From: Onchidella celtica
Taxonomy: Eukaryota > Mollusca > Gastropoda > Systellommatophora > Onchidiidae
NCBI GenBank assembly: GCA_963931925.1
Contig: OZ007567.1
Span: 78,790,686 to 78,854,685 of the forward strand
DNA: 64,000 bases
Reading direction: 5' to 3'
A program made the translations under genes and the position numbers. Positions 45,601 to 53,325 of this stretch are shown here, piece after piece (position 1 is the first letter of the stretch; every line of letters begins with the position of its first letter). Under the pieces are notes generated by a model, which worked only from the letters and a program-made list of their open reading frames with translations, did not search any database and was not told where the DNA came from.

Positions 45601-46371
45601 GAATGATCGCTCTTTGATCAAAACAAATTAATTCCTAAGGAAGAAAAAAATGTATAATTTACTAATCGTAGATGTCATAATGATCTACTTTGAATTAGAA
45701 ACCATTGGTTAAGGCTTCTGGATTATCTAAAACTGTGTAATGTACAGAAAGCAAGCTTGGCAACTATTAACTTATTCATTAGTTTTCTTCTAAATGGGTG
45801 GCAACTAATAGTCGTGGTCATTGACTTTTGGTCACCCTCCACAATCACCCCACCTTCCCACTGCAGAAATGTAGGAGGATATCACAAGCGCAGAGGGCAA
45901 CATGCACATTTACAAGGCAATCCACAGCTGCGTCTTGTCTGGTTTGTTTAATTATTTCCACTGCAACAACAGAAAAAAACTTTTAAAAAAAAGTATTATG
46001 TTTATCATCTGGGGCTTCCATGTTCAGAAAAAGCTCTTATTGAGAAACAATTTACAGTATCGCAGTGGGTGAGTCAGTTCTGCAAGGCTTTTGTCGTTTA
46101 TTTGAACTCATTTCCATGGTAACAAAAGAAAAACAACTTATTAAATTTTTGTTTTATTTTGTTTCTTTGCACCCAGGGCCGTCTTAACATCATTATGGGT
46201 CCCTAGGAAAGGCAATGGTAATTTTCTTCCCTATTCCAATAACCAATGTGTATTGCATGCAATGGGGCCCCTTAAACCGTTCGAGCCACTGGGCAACTGT
46301 CCAGTGGGCCCACGCGTTAAAATGGCTTTGTTTCTACCTTCAGTGTTGTGATCACCACCAGAGGCTTCCAT
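17067..46371 (-). CDS. ABCB1: ABCB1-type multidrug transporter (P-glycoprotein-like), about 27 exons
   Basis: A full ABC exporter in the plasma-membrane P-glycoprotein family, with layout TMD1-NBD1-linker-TMD2-NBD2. Minus-strand exons, 5' to 3': 46338-46371 (ATG), 44713-44867, 42779-43022, 39376-39547, 38467-38638, 37782-37906, 37107-37278, 36543-36656, 33201-33311, 32636-32761, 31959-32162, 31255-31425, 30528-30689, 29397-about 29490, 28359-28535, 26883-26987, 25719-25796, 25329-25412, 24576-24706, 24074-24146, 22960-23201, 21834-21996, 21134-21331, 20184-20275, 19597-19711, 18128-18274, 17067-17258. Phases join without a stop except at the linker, where a short exon is probably missing. The total is about 1280 residues, the length of human ABCB1. 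NBD1 has [26 protein letters not shown] and [12 protein letters not shown]2 has [27 protein letters not shown] and ITIAHRLST. All catalytic residues are present, so both ATP sites look functional. One intron uses a GC donor. One-to-one orthology with vertebrate ABCB1 versus ABCB4/5/11 is not implied. Confidence 0.92.
18128..18274 (-). CDS. ABCB1: ABCB1-like exon 26 (NBD2 signature, Walker B)
   Basis: 49 codons: [20 protein letters not shown], then [20 protein letters not shown] and SALDTESEA. The paralogous exon is 57622-57768. Confidence 0.96.
18374..18949. mobile_element. TTAA-flanked piggyBac-like MITE
   Basis: TTAA at 18370-18373 and 18950-18953 flanks a 576-bp insert with inverted ends CTCATTGTCT and AGGCAATGAG. 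There is no transposase. It lies in the ABCB1-like intron between exons 26 and 25. Its termini resemble those of the 8280-8890 element. Confidence 0.65.
19597..19711 (-). CDS. ABCB1: ABCB1-like exon 25
   Basis: Encodes [20 protein letters not shown], then [18 protein letters not shown]. Nearly the same exon occurs in the second gene at 58238-58352. Confidence 0.95.
20184..20275 (-). CDS. ABCB1: ABCB1-like exon 24 (NBD2 Q-loop)
   Basis: Encodes [20 protein letters not shown] then [10 protein letters not shown] plus two bases. The acceptor CCTTCTATAG has a short pyrimidine tract. Confidence 0.93.
21134..21331 (-). CDS. ABCB1: ABCB1-like exon 23 (NBD2 Walker A)
   Basis: 66 codons: [20 protein letters not shown], then [20 protein letters not shown] and [13 protein letters not shown]-loop Tyr is in FRYPNR; Walker A is GESGCGKST. 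Confidence 0.95.
21834..21996 (-). CDS. ABCB1: ABCB1-like exon 22 (TM12)
   Basis: Encodes [20 protein letters not shown], then [20 protein letters not shown], equivalent to the TM12 exit and pre-NBD2 segment (SAAHIIMIIEKTP in human). Confidence 0.9.
22960..23201 (-). CDS. ABCB1: ABCB1-like exon 21 (ICL4, TM11)
   Basis: Encodes [20 protein letters not shown], then [20 protein letters not shown] and [20 protein letters not shown]. It ends with AA of a Lys codon. Confidence 0.92.
24074..24146 (-). CDS. ABCB1: ABCB1-like exon 20 (ICL4), GC donor
   Basis: Encodes [20 protein letters not shown] then EMCK. The exon ends TGCAAG and the following intron begins GCAAGT. A GT two codons later would shift the frame, and the GC junction restores the conserved spacing (K before the eight residues that precede xRTV). 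This is a GC-AG intron. Confidence 0.85.
24576..24706 (-). CDS. ABCB1: ABCB1-like exon 19 (TM9-TM10)
   Basis: Encodes [20 protein letters not shown], then [20 protein letters not shown] and VIL plus two bases of Ala. The acceptor is TGATCTACAG and the donor GTATGT. Confidence 0.9.
25329..25412 (-). CDS. ABCB1: ABCB1-like exon 18 (ICL3)
   Basis: 28 codons: [20 protein letters not shown] then TDVSTVQS, the conserved DVSWFDxxxNTTGxLTxRLA block. Confidence 0.95.
25719..25796 (-). CDS. ABCB1: ABCB1-like exon 17 (ICL3)
   Basis: 26 codons: [20 protein letters not shown] then RAMLRQ, matching FTFGKAGEILTKRLRYMVFR of human ABCB1. Both ends are phase 0. Confidence 0.92.
25836..25955. repeat. GACA and GGAT microsatellites
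   Basis: (GACA)n is followed by interrupted (GGAT)n, beginning about 40 bp upstream of the exon 17 acceptor. Confidence 0.85.
26427..26647. mobile_element. Palindromic MITE (CTTAGTTCTTG family), copy 1
   Basis: 221 bp with inverted ends CTTAGTTCTTGTTTGTTC and GAGCAAACAAGAACTAAG. A homologous copy is at 48579-48784. The shared core includes AAAAACTGGAGATCTTTTA and TATCAAGCTGTTTCACAG. No coding capacity; superfamily unknown. Confidence 0.65.
26883..26987 (-). CDS. ABCB1: ABCB1-like exon 16 (TM8)
   Basis: 35 codons, [20 protein letters not shown], then [15 protein letters not shown]. The position equals the extracellular loop after TM7 and TM8. Confidence 0.9.
28359..28535 (-). CDS. ABCB1: ABCB1-like exon 15 (linker end, TM7)
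   Basis: Encodes [20 protein letters not shown], then [20 protein letters not shown] and [18 protein letters not shown]. It matches MKLNLTEWPYFVVGVFCAII and NGGLQPAF of human ABCB1. The donor is GTAGGT. Confidence 0.92.
28561..28786. repeat. 51-bp minisatellite, about four units
   Basis: Units begin with variants of CTTGTAATCAAAAC and end with ACTTTACCAATTGAAAA. They diverge progressively toward the right. The array is in the ABCB1-like intron just upstream of exon 15. Confidence 0.8.
28781..28892. repeat. Exact 112-bp direct repeat, copy A
   Basis: Identical to 29852-29963 by base-by-base reading; begins AAATCTACATTCCATACAAG. The two copies lie on either side of linker exon 14. Confidence 0.9.
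29397..29490 (-). CDS. ABCB1: ABCB1-like exon 14 (inter-domain linker), 5' edge uncertain
   Basis: An acidic linker [20 protein letters not shown], then EMDGIDKQ, leads in frame into exon 15 through donor GTAGGG. A stop just upstream limits the exon. Every available AG acceptor leaves it needing one extra base, whereas exon 13 ends in phase 0. An intermediate linker exon ending in phase 1 is therefore probably present between 29500 and 30520, but I could not locate it. Phosphorylation-site-rich linkers are poorly conserved in this family. Confidence 0.65.
29852..29963. repeat. Exact 112-bp direct repeat, copy B
   Basis: Identical to 28781-28892, 1071 bp apart, same orientation. No splice-compatible exon was found in it. 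Confidence 0.9.
30528..30689 (-). CDS. ABCB1: ABCB1-like exon 13 (NBD1 H-loop)
   Basis: Encodes [20 protein letters not shown], then [20 protein letters not shown] and YHQMVSNQ. The switch histidine is in IIIAHRLST. The donor is GTATGG, phase 0. Confidence 0.95.
31255..31425 (-). CDS. ABCB1: ABCB1-like exon 12 (NBD1 signature and Walker B)
   Basis: Encodes [20 protein letters not shown], then [20 protein letters not shown] and [17 protein letters not shown]. It contains the LSGGQ signature, Walker B with catalytic Glu, and the D-loop SALD. Confidence 0.96.
31552..31577. repeat. AGATA microsatellite, possible non-LTR tail
   Basis: (AGATA)n followed by AATTTTATTCGTCC resembles 3' tails of non-LTR elements. 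No upstream element body was recognised. Confidence 0.5.
31959..32162 (-). CDS. ABCB1: ABCB1-like exon 11 (NBD1 Q-loop)
   Basis: Encodes [20 protein letters not shown], then [20 protein letters not shown] and [16 protein letters not shown]. The Q-loop glutamine is in GQEPVLF, where most relatives have SQEPVLF. Confidence 0.95.
32636..32761 (-). CDS. ABCB1: ABCB1-like exon 10 (NBD1 Walker A)
   Basis: 42 codons, [20 protein letters not shown], continuing [17 protein letters not shown]. Walker A is GASGCGKST at roughly residues 452-460. Confidence 0.95.
33201..33311 (-). CDS. ABCB1: ABCB1-like exon 9 (start of NBD1, A-loop)
   Basis: Encodes [20 protein letters not shown], then [17 protein letters not shown]. 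The tyrosine in FSYPSR is the A-loop residue that stacks on adenine. A solo LTR starts only 42 bp upstream of its acceptor in the previous intron. Confidence 0.92.
33354..35941 (+). mobile_element. Solo LTR containing an intron-like segment
   Basis: A 2588-bp copy of the LTR found at 50951-52218 and 53326-54593, in the opposite orientation. It starts TGTGAGAGGATGAACGA, ends TTCAATCCAACA, and is flanked by ATAA at 33350-33353 and 35942-35945. Positions 33354-34369 and 35679-35941 align with the young LTR; 34370-35678 is extra. Only one LTR and no internal region is present. It is antisense to the ABCB1-like gene, inside the intron between exons 8 and 9. Confidence 0.85.
34370..35678 (+). other. 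Intron-like segment inside the LTR (GTAAGT...TTCCAG)
   Basis: 1309 bp beginning GTAAGTTGG and ending TTTTTCTCTTGTTCCAG. The flanks ACTTTGG and CTTATGG join exactly as ACTTTGGCTTATGG in both LTRs of the young element. A homologous segment is present in the old copy at 59644-63538. It has all sequence features of a spliceosomal intron; splicing itself is inferred. Confidence 0.75.
36077..36262. repeat. Hairpin-type repeat shared with the GON4L intron
   Basis: Arms at 36077-36104 and 36208-36237 are inverted (GGCAAAAAGAAAAAGTTGTA and TACAACTTTTTCTTTTTGTC). A fragment with the same arm and the following GCTTCAAACCTTG motif is at about 5143-5212, just after GON4L exon a. Confidence 0.5.
36543..36656 (-). 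CDS. ABCB1: ABCB1-like exon 8 (TM6)
   Basis: Encodes [20 protein letters not shown], then [14 protein letters not shown], matching VFFSVLIGAFSVG and ARGAAYEIFKIID. The donor is GTTAGT. A run of 21 G lies 48 bp upstream of the acceptor. Confidence 0.92.
36704..36724. repeat. 21-base G run
   Basis: An uninterrupted G tract in the ABCB1-like intron, 48 bp upstream of the exon 8 acceptor (a C run in the transcript sense). Confidence 0.9.
37107..37278 (-). CDS. ABCB1: ABCB1-like exon 7 (TM5)
   Basis: Encodes [20 protein letters not shown], then [20 protein letters not shown] and SVKDMIM. The LxFWYGxxLV motif is diagnostic of ABCB TM5/TM6. The donor GTCAGT keeps phase with exon 8. Confidence 0.88.
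37782..37906 (-). CDS. ABCB1: ABCB1-like exon 6 (ICL2)
   Basis: Encodes [20 protein letters not shown], then [20 protein letters not shown]. The [20 protein letters not shown] motif is the coupling-helix region of ICL2. The donor is GTGACA. Confidence 0.92.
38467..38638 (-). CDS. ABCB1: ABCB1-like exon 5 (TM3-TM4)
   Basis: Encodes [20 protein letters not shown] through [20 protein letters not shown] and GAIGY. The DxSKIxxxIG block is the conserved ICL1/TM3 signature of ABCB1. The donor is GTGAGT. Confidence 0.9.
39376..39547 (-). CDS. ABCB1: ABCB1-like exon 4 (TM2, ICL1)
   Basis: The acceptor is CAACTTCCCCAG and the donor is GTATGT. It encodes [20 protein letters not shown], then RQVIRMR and [20 protein letters not shown], matching RQIHKIRKQFFHAIMRQEIG of human ABCB1. 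A decayed Tc1 element ends its sequence 110 bp upstream of the acceptor. Confidence 0.9.
39657..41013 (+). mobile_element. Decayed Tc1/mariner element
   Basis: About 1.36 kb bounded by TA at 39655-39656 and 41014-41015. Terminal inverted repeats of about 40 bp start AGTCTTGCAAC and contain AAACGGCTGTAACTTTTG. A damaged transposase lies inside. It is inserted in the ABCB1-like intron before exon 4. Confidence 0.88.
39909..40640 (+). pseudogene. Tc1-type transposase remnant
   Basis: The first frame has a helix-turn-helix-like block ([17 protein letters not shown]). Later pieces in other frames read [12 protein letters not shown] and [14 protein letters not shown], the latter being the third-acidic-residue motif of DDE transposases (compare PIEHVWD in Tc1). 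Stops and frameshifts interrupt it, so it cannot make a full protein. Confidence 0.82.
41310..41430. repeat. GA/GACA microsatellite
   Basis: Long (GA)n with a G run and short GACA interruptions. Confidence 0.9.
42538..42619. repeat. CTGT/CT microsatellite
   Basis: (CTGT)n followed by (CT)n, about 160 bp from the exon 3 donor. Confidence 0.9.
42779..43022 (-). CDS. ABCB1: ABCB1-like exon 3 (TM1 and extracellular loop)
   Basis: The acceptor is GTATTTGCTCAG and the donor is GTGCAT. It starts [19 protein letters not shown] (human FRYSNWLDKLYM), then [14 protein letters not shown], then a polar extracellular loop with NMS at a possible N-glycosylation site, ending DFMYVSVCI. The donor is the only one that keeps phase with exon 4. 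Confidence 0.85.
44713..44867 (-). CDS. ABCB1: ABCB1-like exon 2 (cytosolic N-terminus)
   Basis: The acceptor is CCATTTGTTCCAG and the donor is GTATGG. It encodes a polar segment, [20 protein letters not shown], through [11 protein letters not shown]. The EKKP block matches the lysine-rich N-terminus of P-glycoproteins just before TM1. Confidence 0.85.
46338..46371 (-). CDS. ABCB1: ABCB1-like exon 1 (start codon)
   Basis: Encodes [11 protein letters not shown] plus one base (G). That base joins the next exon's AC to give Asp and then SHLFNKNK. The ATG lies at 46371-46369 and the donor is GTAGAA. The non-coding part of the exon probably extends to 46403, where the acceptor CTCCTACTAAGACAG is found. 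The start was chosen because the leftover phase fits exactly; no other upstream ATG was found that does. Confidence 0.7.
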
Positions 46372-47426
46372 CTTCTCATCAGACTCTTGAGAAATGATCT
46401 ATACTGTCTTAGTAGGAGAGACAGGTTAGTGCTGACTTGTTTAAATTCCAGCAGTGAAATTCTGAAGATAAAGATGTATACCTATGGTTATGCACATTGA
46501 CGGCGATTCACACTCAGGATCAATCATATTCATATTCACCGATTTACTAGCCGGAGATACTGACATTCATTGTCGTTATAATATTTTATATTATGTTTAT
46601 ATAATCATGAACAGCCTAGAAATGTTTTTTAAAAAAGCATAAAAGTTAACATTAAAATAACCGACAATTTATGTGAGAGTTGGGTCACTGATCTTAATTA
46701 AGAAAAGATAATTACCATAATTAAAACTATATTGATATATCCTTAAGTTATAAGCGTGCGTGGTTATTTGAGAATTTTTCCATCTCATCACTATTGACAG
46801 AAAATGGAAAATCTATTTCATAATGAATTATTTAGGGTGTGAAATTCTTCATTTCTTCTTTAGTATTGTTTTTTCTTTATATATTAATATCATTACGACT
46901 ACTATTATTATTATCATTATATCATCTATTAATGGTAAGATCTAAATAATATCTCATAAAAGACATAAATACTATGTCTATGCAGGCTGAATGTCTAAAG
47001 ATTTATTTTCTTGTTTTTTGGTCATCTGCACAGATTCACACTTGTGTAAGCACGACTATTCGCAGAAGCTGTGGGTTTACCCAGCGTTTGTTTCCTTTAC
47101 TTTGCATTAAATATCTTTTGCAGAATGATGTAATTTCAAAGTTAAGGAATGAACTCATAAACTGTTTTCCAAAGCTTCGCTGTAGTATTTCCGTAGACAA
47201 GTTATTGTTAGAACATTTCTGCTTAAATTTGAGAGGATTATACTCATGTCATTAGGTGAACTGCTGTTAATGTGTTTTAAAAGAAGTGAATGCAGAAAAG
47301 AAAAAAACAACACATTAATGGATAATATTATGATATGCATTATTTACATATATGGACATAAGCTTATACGTTAACAGTGAAGAGGCAGTTTTCAAACTTC
47401 ACAAAATCAAATGAAGGAATGCTTAC

Positions 47427-47497
47427 TTGTGTCGAACCAGCTGCCAGCTCACGGTTGTTCCACGCTGTCTGGTCGCATAGTCAATGCTAGTGATCAA
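47427..47497 (-). other. ABCB1: Probable 5' UTR exon of the ABCB1-like gene
   Basis: On the minus strand a donor GTAAGC follows CGACACAA at 47427. With the acceptor at 46403 it would create a spliced leader exon upstream of the ATG. The left edge is set by the donor; the right edge is only a guess from the TATA-like motif. No transcript evidence is available. Confidence 0.4.
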
Positions 47498-47520
47498 CAT
47501 GAGTTACCAACCAACTAGTC

Positions 47521-47530
47521 CTTTTAAATA
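47521..47530 (-). promoter_or_regulatory. TATA-like box upstream of the ABCB1-like gene
   Basis: The minus strand reads TATTTAAAAG here, about 30 bp before the inferred first exon. Spacing is compatible with a TATA promoter; this is inference from position. Confidence 0.35.
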
Positions 47531-50500
47531 TGATACCGCACCCTCGGGTCCAGGGTGAAATTGGAATAGGAATGAAACAGAAATACAACCGGGAACCGGC
47601 AGAAGTGAGGATAGAAGAGTTGGCTCAAATATAGCCGAAGAAAGAAATGGGAATAATAGCTGTATAATTCTTAAGTGATTTTAAACTTTATAATTATAGT
47701 GCTCGACATATTCCAGGCTCTCTCTTACCCCCCCCCCCCCCGCCCGTTTTTGTTTGTTGTTGTTTTGTTTTTGCTCGTCGCTCTATAAATCACATTTTTT
47801 TTTGTAGCAGCGCACGTCTTTCGATAAATAGTGATGTAGTAGCTAGCCTATTTGACAGAATATTCTCACCCCCCCCCCCCATAACTGTTCTCCTTTTAAT
47901 GGGTTTTCATGTGTGCAGAAATACGGTAATGCCATAAACCCTTCAAGCAGTGAAACAGAATGATTTCATGTTCACCGAAATGCAATTTCCGTACACATGG
48001 GAACACTCTTTTTTTTCCAACTACTTGATGGCTTTTTGCCCGTATCCGTCTCCGTACACATGAAAACACAGCTTTATCATGTCTTATGTTGTTTGGATTG
48101 TCATTTTAGGATTCTTCAGCACAAATAATTGCCATTTTAAGTTACGGTTTGTTACCTGTCCTTGTTAAGATCACCTGAGTAGGCCTAAACACTGAGTATG
48201 TTCGTACAGCACAATAGCAACTACCGACCCAGCCACTATCCCTATGTCAATCCGATGTAGATTTCTACAGGATTTCTGCAAAGTTGGTGGAGTTAATAAA
48301 GGGGTTGGGGGGGGGGGGGAGGTCTTACATTAGACGGGCGGCGGTATGGTGTCATAACCAGCAGACCTACCTCGGACCGATGTCATTCTTATGAGCAAAC
48401 CTGAGGTCAATCGTACGTAATCGACTGAAGTAATTGAGGCTGCTGGCTGGAAAGTGTATTGTTTTGCCGCATACTCCTGAAGATATTCATTGGTATATCG
48501 TTGTTGTAAGGCTTTATGAACACATAATGTAAAGAGGCCGGTCACAGGCTATTGCAATCACATAGGCCTATTGCGACCCTAGTTCTTGTTTGTTCAATCT
48601 CTATTTTCTGAAAAACTGGAGATCTTTTAGTATGTAGAAGAGGTATAACAACTGCACACTTTGACACTTATTTAAAATGCGTTGTGACTCTTATCAAGCT
48701 GTTTCACAGCTCCGATTCCCACTCCTTACCATAGGTGAAATTTCTGTTGTGCAAAGCGTGAATTTGGAATGATCAAGAACTAAGATGGCGATCCAATGTG
48801 TATACATTTTTTATTCGGACACTGACCCGTCCTCAGTCTTGTCCAAAACTCTGCTTGCCCCAAAACTACTGCAATTGCTGCAGTCGCATTCCCTCGTCTA
48901 CGTATCATACGATGCGCTCCTGACATTCAAGAGTCTCTTGTTTCTCACTGAAAGAGAATCACCTCAATAATCTTTCATTAATTTTAAAACAAGAAAGCAC
49001 GAACTGCTGTTGTTGAGATCCATTCATGATCTGTATAGAAACAGACTTTATCTCGTAGGCAATGTAACCGGAAAAATGATAGGAACCATCGCAAGTGTCA
49101 ACCTTGTGAAGAGCACCCACAGAGTAAAAAAAAAAAAAAAATGAAAAGTGTTAGAGTGTTGTCATCAATTTTCATAACTCACCAAATCAATAAAACCTCG
49201 TATGATTCTTTGAAGACAGTTTAAATCGATAGATATGTATAATTACCTATTTACTTTCAACAATTTATGATGATTGATTTTAATCAATGACATTGTGATT
49301 TCCACAATTTGAATAAAATTAGCATATTTCATACATCCCAAGATTGTACAGGATATCGGGCAGAGGATTCGCAAAGGTATGATTAGCAACTGCTTACGAA
49401 AGGATCTGTACAAAGAATGTGGCAAAAAAAATGCTGGTAATTGAAAACAATTAAATTTATTTAACCAGTCGGTTCAAACATATATTTAAAGGCCTTTATC
49501 ACAAAACTGAGGGAAAGTATATATCCAACATTAAAAACTCCACCTTTCCTACATAAGAAAACTAGGATCAATTATATCTACAAATATAAAACCTAAAGTA
49601 TGATTTATTATAGTATTACACTGAGAAAAATTGGGAAATGTACAAGTTATTAATATTTTGTTTTCGTTTCACAAGCTCCCAAGTGTGAAACTAATGGCAA
49701 CAGCCAAATCTCTGTGAGTTGTTGATAACACGTGACCAGAATTTATTTGAAACTAGACAAATATCACTACATTTGTTATTTCTGTTGTTTCGTTTGCATA
49801 GAGTAGGCTTCTCAATACTTATAATTGGTGACAATTAATTCTCAGCCAAATGAGCTGACACGATAATACGAACTTACTAAAAGCAGTTGACCCACAAAGA
49901 AAACAGCGATGATGAAACCAAAATGACAGATACCAAAAAGTATAACAATTGTTGATTACGTAATTACTATCGAGTACAGTGTATATCACACTGCAATTCT
50001 CATTATGCCACACATATTGGACGAGTAGATTTCAAGATCATATCTCAGCCAACAGGCCTTGCGGTAGCCAACAACGACTTTTTGGTCGGCTCAGGTTTCC
50101 CAGGGACCTTTCTATTTTCAGTCATGCAGAGTACTTTGATATGGTTGATTTGTAAATCTAGTTTGTTGCTTTCAATCCGGAAAGAGGTGCTGCCACAGCA
50201 CTGGTACTGTATCCGTGGGAAGATAATAACCTAGCCTAACAACCACAGAATGATGGCGCTCTTCAAGGTACACAATTATATTACAGTCCAGTAACGAAAA
50301 TGGATTCTTTCACAAATAATTTGCCATTACTAAGAACAGCTGCAAGAGCGTCACATCCCACACCAACTAAGTGTACATTTTATTTATTTTCCCATTAATC
50401 AAATATGTCTTATCCTTTAGTTTTCCTTTAACTCGAACTTTTTCTCTAGTTTTCTTTAACTGAAACTTCCCCCTTAGACTACCTTCATCTGTAACTTAAA

Positions 50501-50946
50501 TAGTCCTCTGCAATTTTCTTAATTGTTGAGGGGGAAGGAGTGGGGGGGGGGGCACCCACACTGTCACTTAATAAAGGACATTAAATATAATACCAATCTC
50601 TTGAAGAACCACGTACCTGACCATGTTCCATTTTTTCACAGCTATAGCTTGCAACGGCAACAAGCAGCACATATCGGAATACAAGAATATATAGAGCTTT
50701 AAAGGATTAAATCTTAGACATACGTTCTGTCTTGCTGAAGACCTTTGAAACAGTTGCAACGAATAGTTGTAGGCCTACATGTACATCAGTCTTGGTATCC
50801 ATTTTTTGCGTGCAAGGGGTGGTCTTTACCTTATGTGAAGCCTGTTCTTTAAGTCTATTAAAGTCTATGTCTAGCTTGCCTAGTTGTAGAAGTAATTTTA
50901 CACTGTGATTGTGCCTCACTACATCGTTATTAGTTTTGAGCCTAAC
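47531..50946. other. Intergenic sequence upstream of the ABCB1-like gene
   Basis: No supportable gene. It contains poly-C/G runs (about 47729-47741, 47869-47880, 48308-48319), a MITE at 48579-48784 and otherwise AT-rich unique sequence. Confidence 0.55.
48579..48784. mobile_element. Palindromic MITE (CTTAGTTCTTG family), copy 2
   Basis: About 206 bp with ends CTAGTTCTTGTTTGTTC and TGATCAAGAACTAAG. It aligns along its length with 26427-26647. It lies about 1.1 kb upstream of the ABCB1-like promoter region. Confidence 0.62.
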
Positions 50947-50950
50947 TTAG

Positions 50951-52218
50951 TGTTGGATGAACTACGAGTGGGTAATGTGGTTACTGCGTGGGTTCAATAG
51001 TAACTCCCTTAAGGATACACAGGATTAACAAACACAGGGTTCTGCTGGCAATCTTATTTATTCAAAAGCCTAACAAAGGTATCGCTATCAAAAGGCATAG
51101 GGAAAACCCTATCAAGAAAAGGAAAATGAAGCCCAGAAAAAGAAGAAGCCCAAAAAAAAAAGCCCAACCAGCCATAAGCCAAAGTTTCTCCGGGTCCTGT
51201 GCTACCGCTACATGCCTTATGGGGCGGGGTGGCGATGGCAAGCGTCGGCAAGCCTCTGAGCTGCTACGGGCCCGGGTTGCTGGGCTGGGTTCACTGTGCT
51301 GTCGGCTCTTGTCTCCTGCGTCTATGATGGAGTGTGTTGACCACTCGAACCGCATCTTATTTATGAGCCCGCGCGGACGTCCGAGAGAGCTATTACGTAG
51401 CCCGTGTTGCACAAGTGAAAGGCTCGGACATGGAGTCCAGCCCGACAACATAACCGGTTAGGGTCCTAACACAATCGAATTTACAGTACGGTTAAAAGGG
51501 TGCACACAAAAGTCAATTAGGTATCCCAGTAAACTGCAGAAATTACTCTAACGACCCCTCCAGCAATAATTGAATAAATTTGACCCAGGTTGGATTTATC
51601 GGGGATAACATGCGTCTAACTCGTGGTTTACTTTAAATCCGAGATCCTCTTATTAATTATTTCAATAGGATATGCGCATCAAAGTACAACAAAATTGGTA
51701 CCATTATAAAGTAGAAACTTGCTGCTAAAATTCTAACTGACTACTTATACCAGAAACCCGGTAATAGTTTTAATATAAATTTTCAAAGTGTCAGGACTAA
51801 CAACATTCGACAATTTTGTGCGGGATACTTTCGTCCATTAATACGACGTATCTCCATTGATAACAAACGTTATCATGAGTACCTATTTTGTACCGATAGG
51901 GTATTGTCTACTCTCAAAAATGAATTCGGGTTCCCGTCTTTCTGTCGGTGGATAACAACGAGTGAGCGAGTTGTAAGAAACTCAAAGCCATGATATAAGA
52001 GTTGGAAGCCCGGTACATTTCCAACTGACCAATCAAAATGCGCGCTTTTCACCGTGATGTGAATAACGGGTCCCGCGCTAGTATTACAAGGGAAATAATC
52101 CAATTAATGGTACTCGGCCAAGTGTCCATAAACTACTATGAGTGGCCGTCCCTCACTCACGCACTAGAGTTACCATGAAAGCACATATTAAAAATAGAAA
52201 ATCGTTCATCCTCTCACA
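50951..52218 (-). repeat. 3' LTR of the young element
   Basis: Ends TG/CA. It lacks the 1.3-kb segment present in the solo copy; the join is between 51178 and 51179. An AATAAA (GAATAAATAAG on the minus strand) lies downstream of the join and could serve polyadenylation. Confidence 0.92.
51062..51451 (-). CDS. LTR ORF crossing the intron-loss join
   Basis: 129 codons in the element's sense orientation, present also at 53437-53826 in the other LTR. Residues 1-91 are basic/polar ([12 protein letters not shown] motif); residues 92-129, encoded after the join, are strongly hydrophobic ([20 protein letters not shown]). The former intron sits exactly between two codons. Whether it is translated is unknown; no homologue is recognised. 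Confidence 0.3.
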   Translation of the reverse strand: MLSGWTPCPSLSLVQHGLRNSSLGRPRGLINKMRFEWSTHSIIDAGDKSRQHSEPSPATRARSSSEACRRLPSPPRPIRHVAVAQDPEKLWLMAGWAFFFGLLLFLGFIFLFLIGFSLCLLIAIPLLGF

Positions 52219-52816
52219 TTCTCCCCTGCTAAGTCACGTAGTCCCTTACGTGACACATACATCAATTCAAAGGTTTACAAAAGACCACTGAAGGTATAAT
52301 CAAACTCTAAGGGGCTATGATACCATCACTTAGGGTAGAACAATTGCAAAATACACACAGTGAACCGAAGTACAACAATGGTCCATCCTCTTTATAACTA
52401 CTAACAGGTGGCGTGAACCGGCTAAGCTACTACTGGCATCCTGAAGATGTACACAACAGTCTCAGCTCTGGCTGTAGTAAGTTACATCATATGGACAAAA
52501 CAACAGGTCCCAGACCTGCAACGGTGGTCCCAGACCACTATCAGGGTTAACGTAGGATCGAACAGTACAAAAAAGACAATATGCTATAAGGGCACTAGTG
52601 CAATGAAAAAGGTAAGGTCGACATAGGCATAAAAGTAATTGTAATTAAGCTGTGGAGAAAGCCAACATGGGCATACTCTCTAACTTAAAATCTTGAGGCG
52701 GAGCTCCCTTGGATTCGGTGGTCTATCATCTGGCCTGATGGAAACTGGGGGGGGGGGGGGGGGTCTTGATGGGTGCGCTCCCCTGCTCTTTCTGCACTCA
52801 CAGTCAATGTCTAATG

Positions 52817-53260
52817 TTAATCACTAATAAGAGTCAGAGGTCCAATCTCTGGGGTTGTCTGTGTGGGCGGCTGGACCGTCGCACAGGAGGTAGGCGCTGG
52901 GAAGTTGTCATCCCAGGTTGAGGGTCCGGTCGGGCTGCAGGTGGCTGGCAAGGGTGGTGAGCCGGGAAGTACCAGACATCGGTCGACGCAGGCAGTGGAG
53001 GCGGGTGCTGTGGATGTGTGTTGACCACTGGGGGGTGAAATAACCGCAAGAGGTCTCCGTTGACCGCAGTGGGATGGGTGGTGTACACAGGACTGGGATA
53101 CAGGTCCTGAATCTTGAGTTGATGTTGGAGGGCGTTGGTCTTCGTGGCCCCCTGGTTCCTGTGGGGTGGGGCAGGGGTTGGCTGGCTGGCTGGGCTTCAA
53201 ACTAAACATTTCCACGGCTGGGCTCTCTACACTACAAACTAACCCTTCTGTGTATCCCAC
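52817..53260 (-). CDS. Proline-rich ORF in the internal region
   Basis: 147 codons, rich in Pro, Ser and Thr, in the element's sense strand about 65 bp after the primer-binding site. It occupies the place where a gag start is expected but shows no capsid or CCHC motif. It may be a degenerate leader or gag remnant. Function unknown. Confidence 0.3.
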   Translation of the reverse strand: MGYTEGLVCSVESPAVEMFSLKPSQPANPCPTPQEPGGHEDQRPPTSTQDSGPVSQSCVHHPSHCGQRRPLAVISPPSGQHTSTAPASTACVDRCLVLPGSPPLPATCSPTGPSTWDDNFPAPTSCATVQPPTQTTPEIGPLTLISD

Positions 53261-53325
53261 TTCTTGACACCAGAAAATGTTGGATGACTAATGGACCGAA
53301 GTATCCCACTTCTGACACCAGAAAA

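Noticed and set aside
50988-51461. 157-codon plus-strand frame repeated at 53363-53836 as a duplicated gene
   Set aside because: It lies wholly inside the two LTRs and is antisense to the element. Its repetition reflects the LTR pair, not gene duplication.
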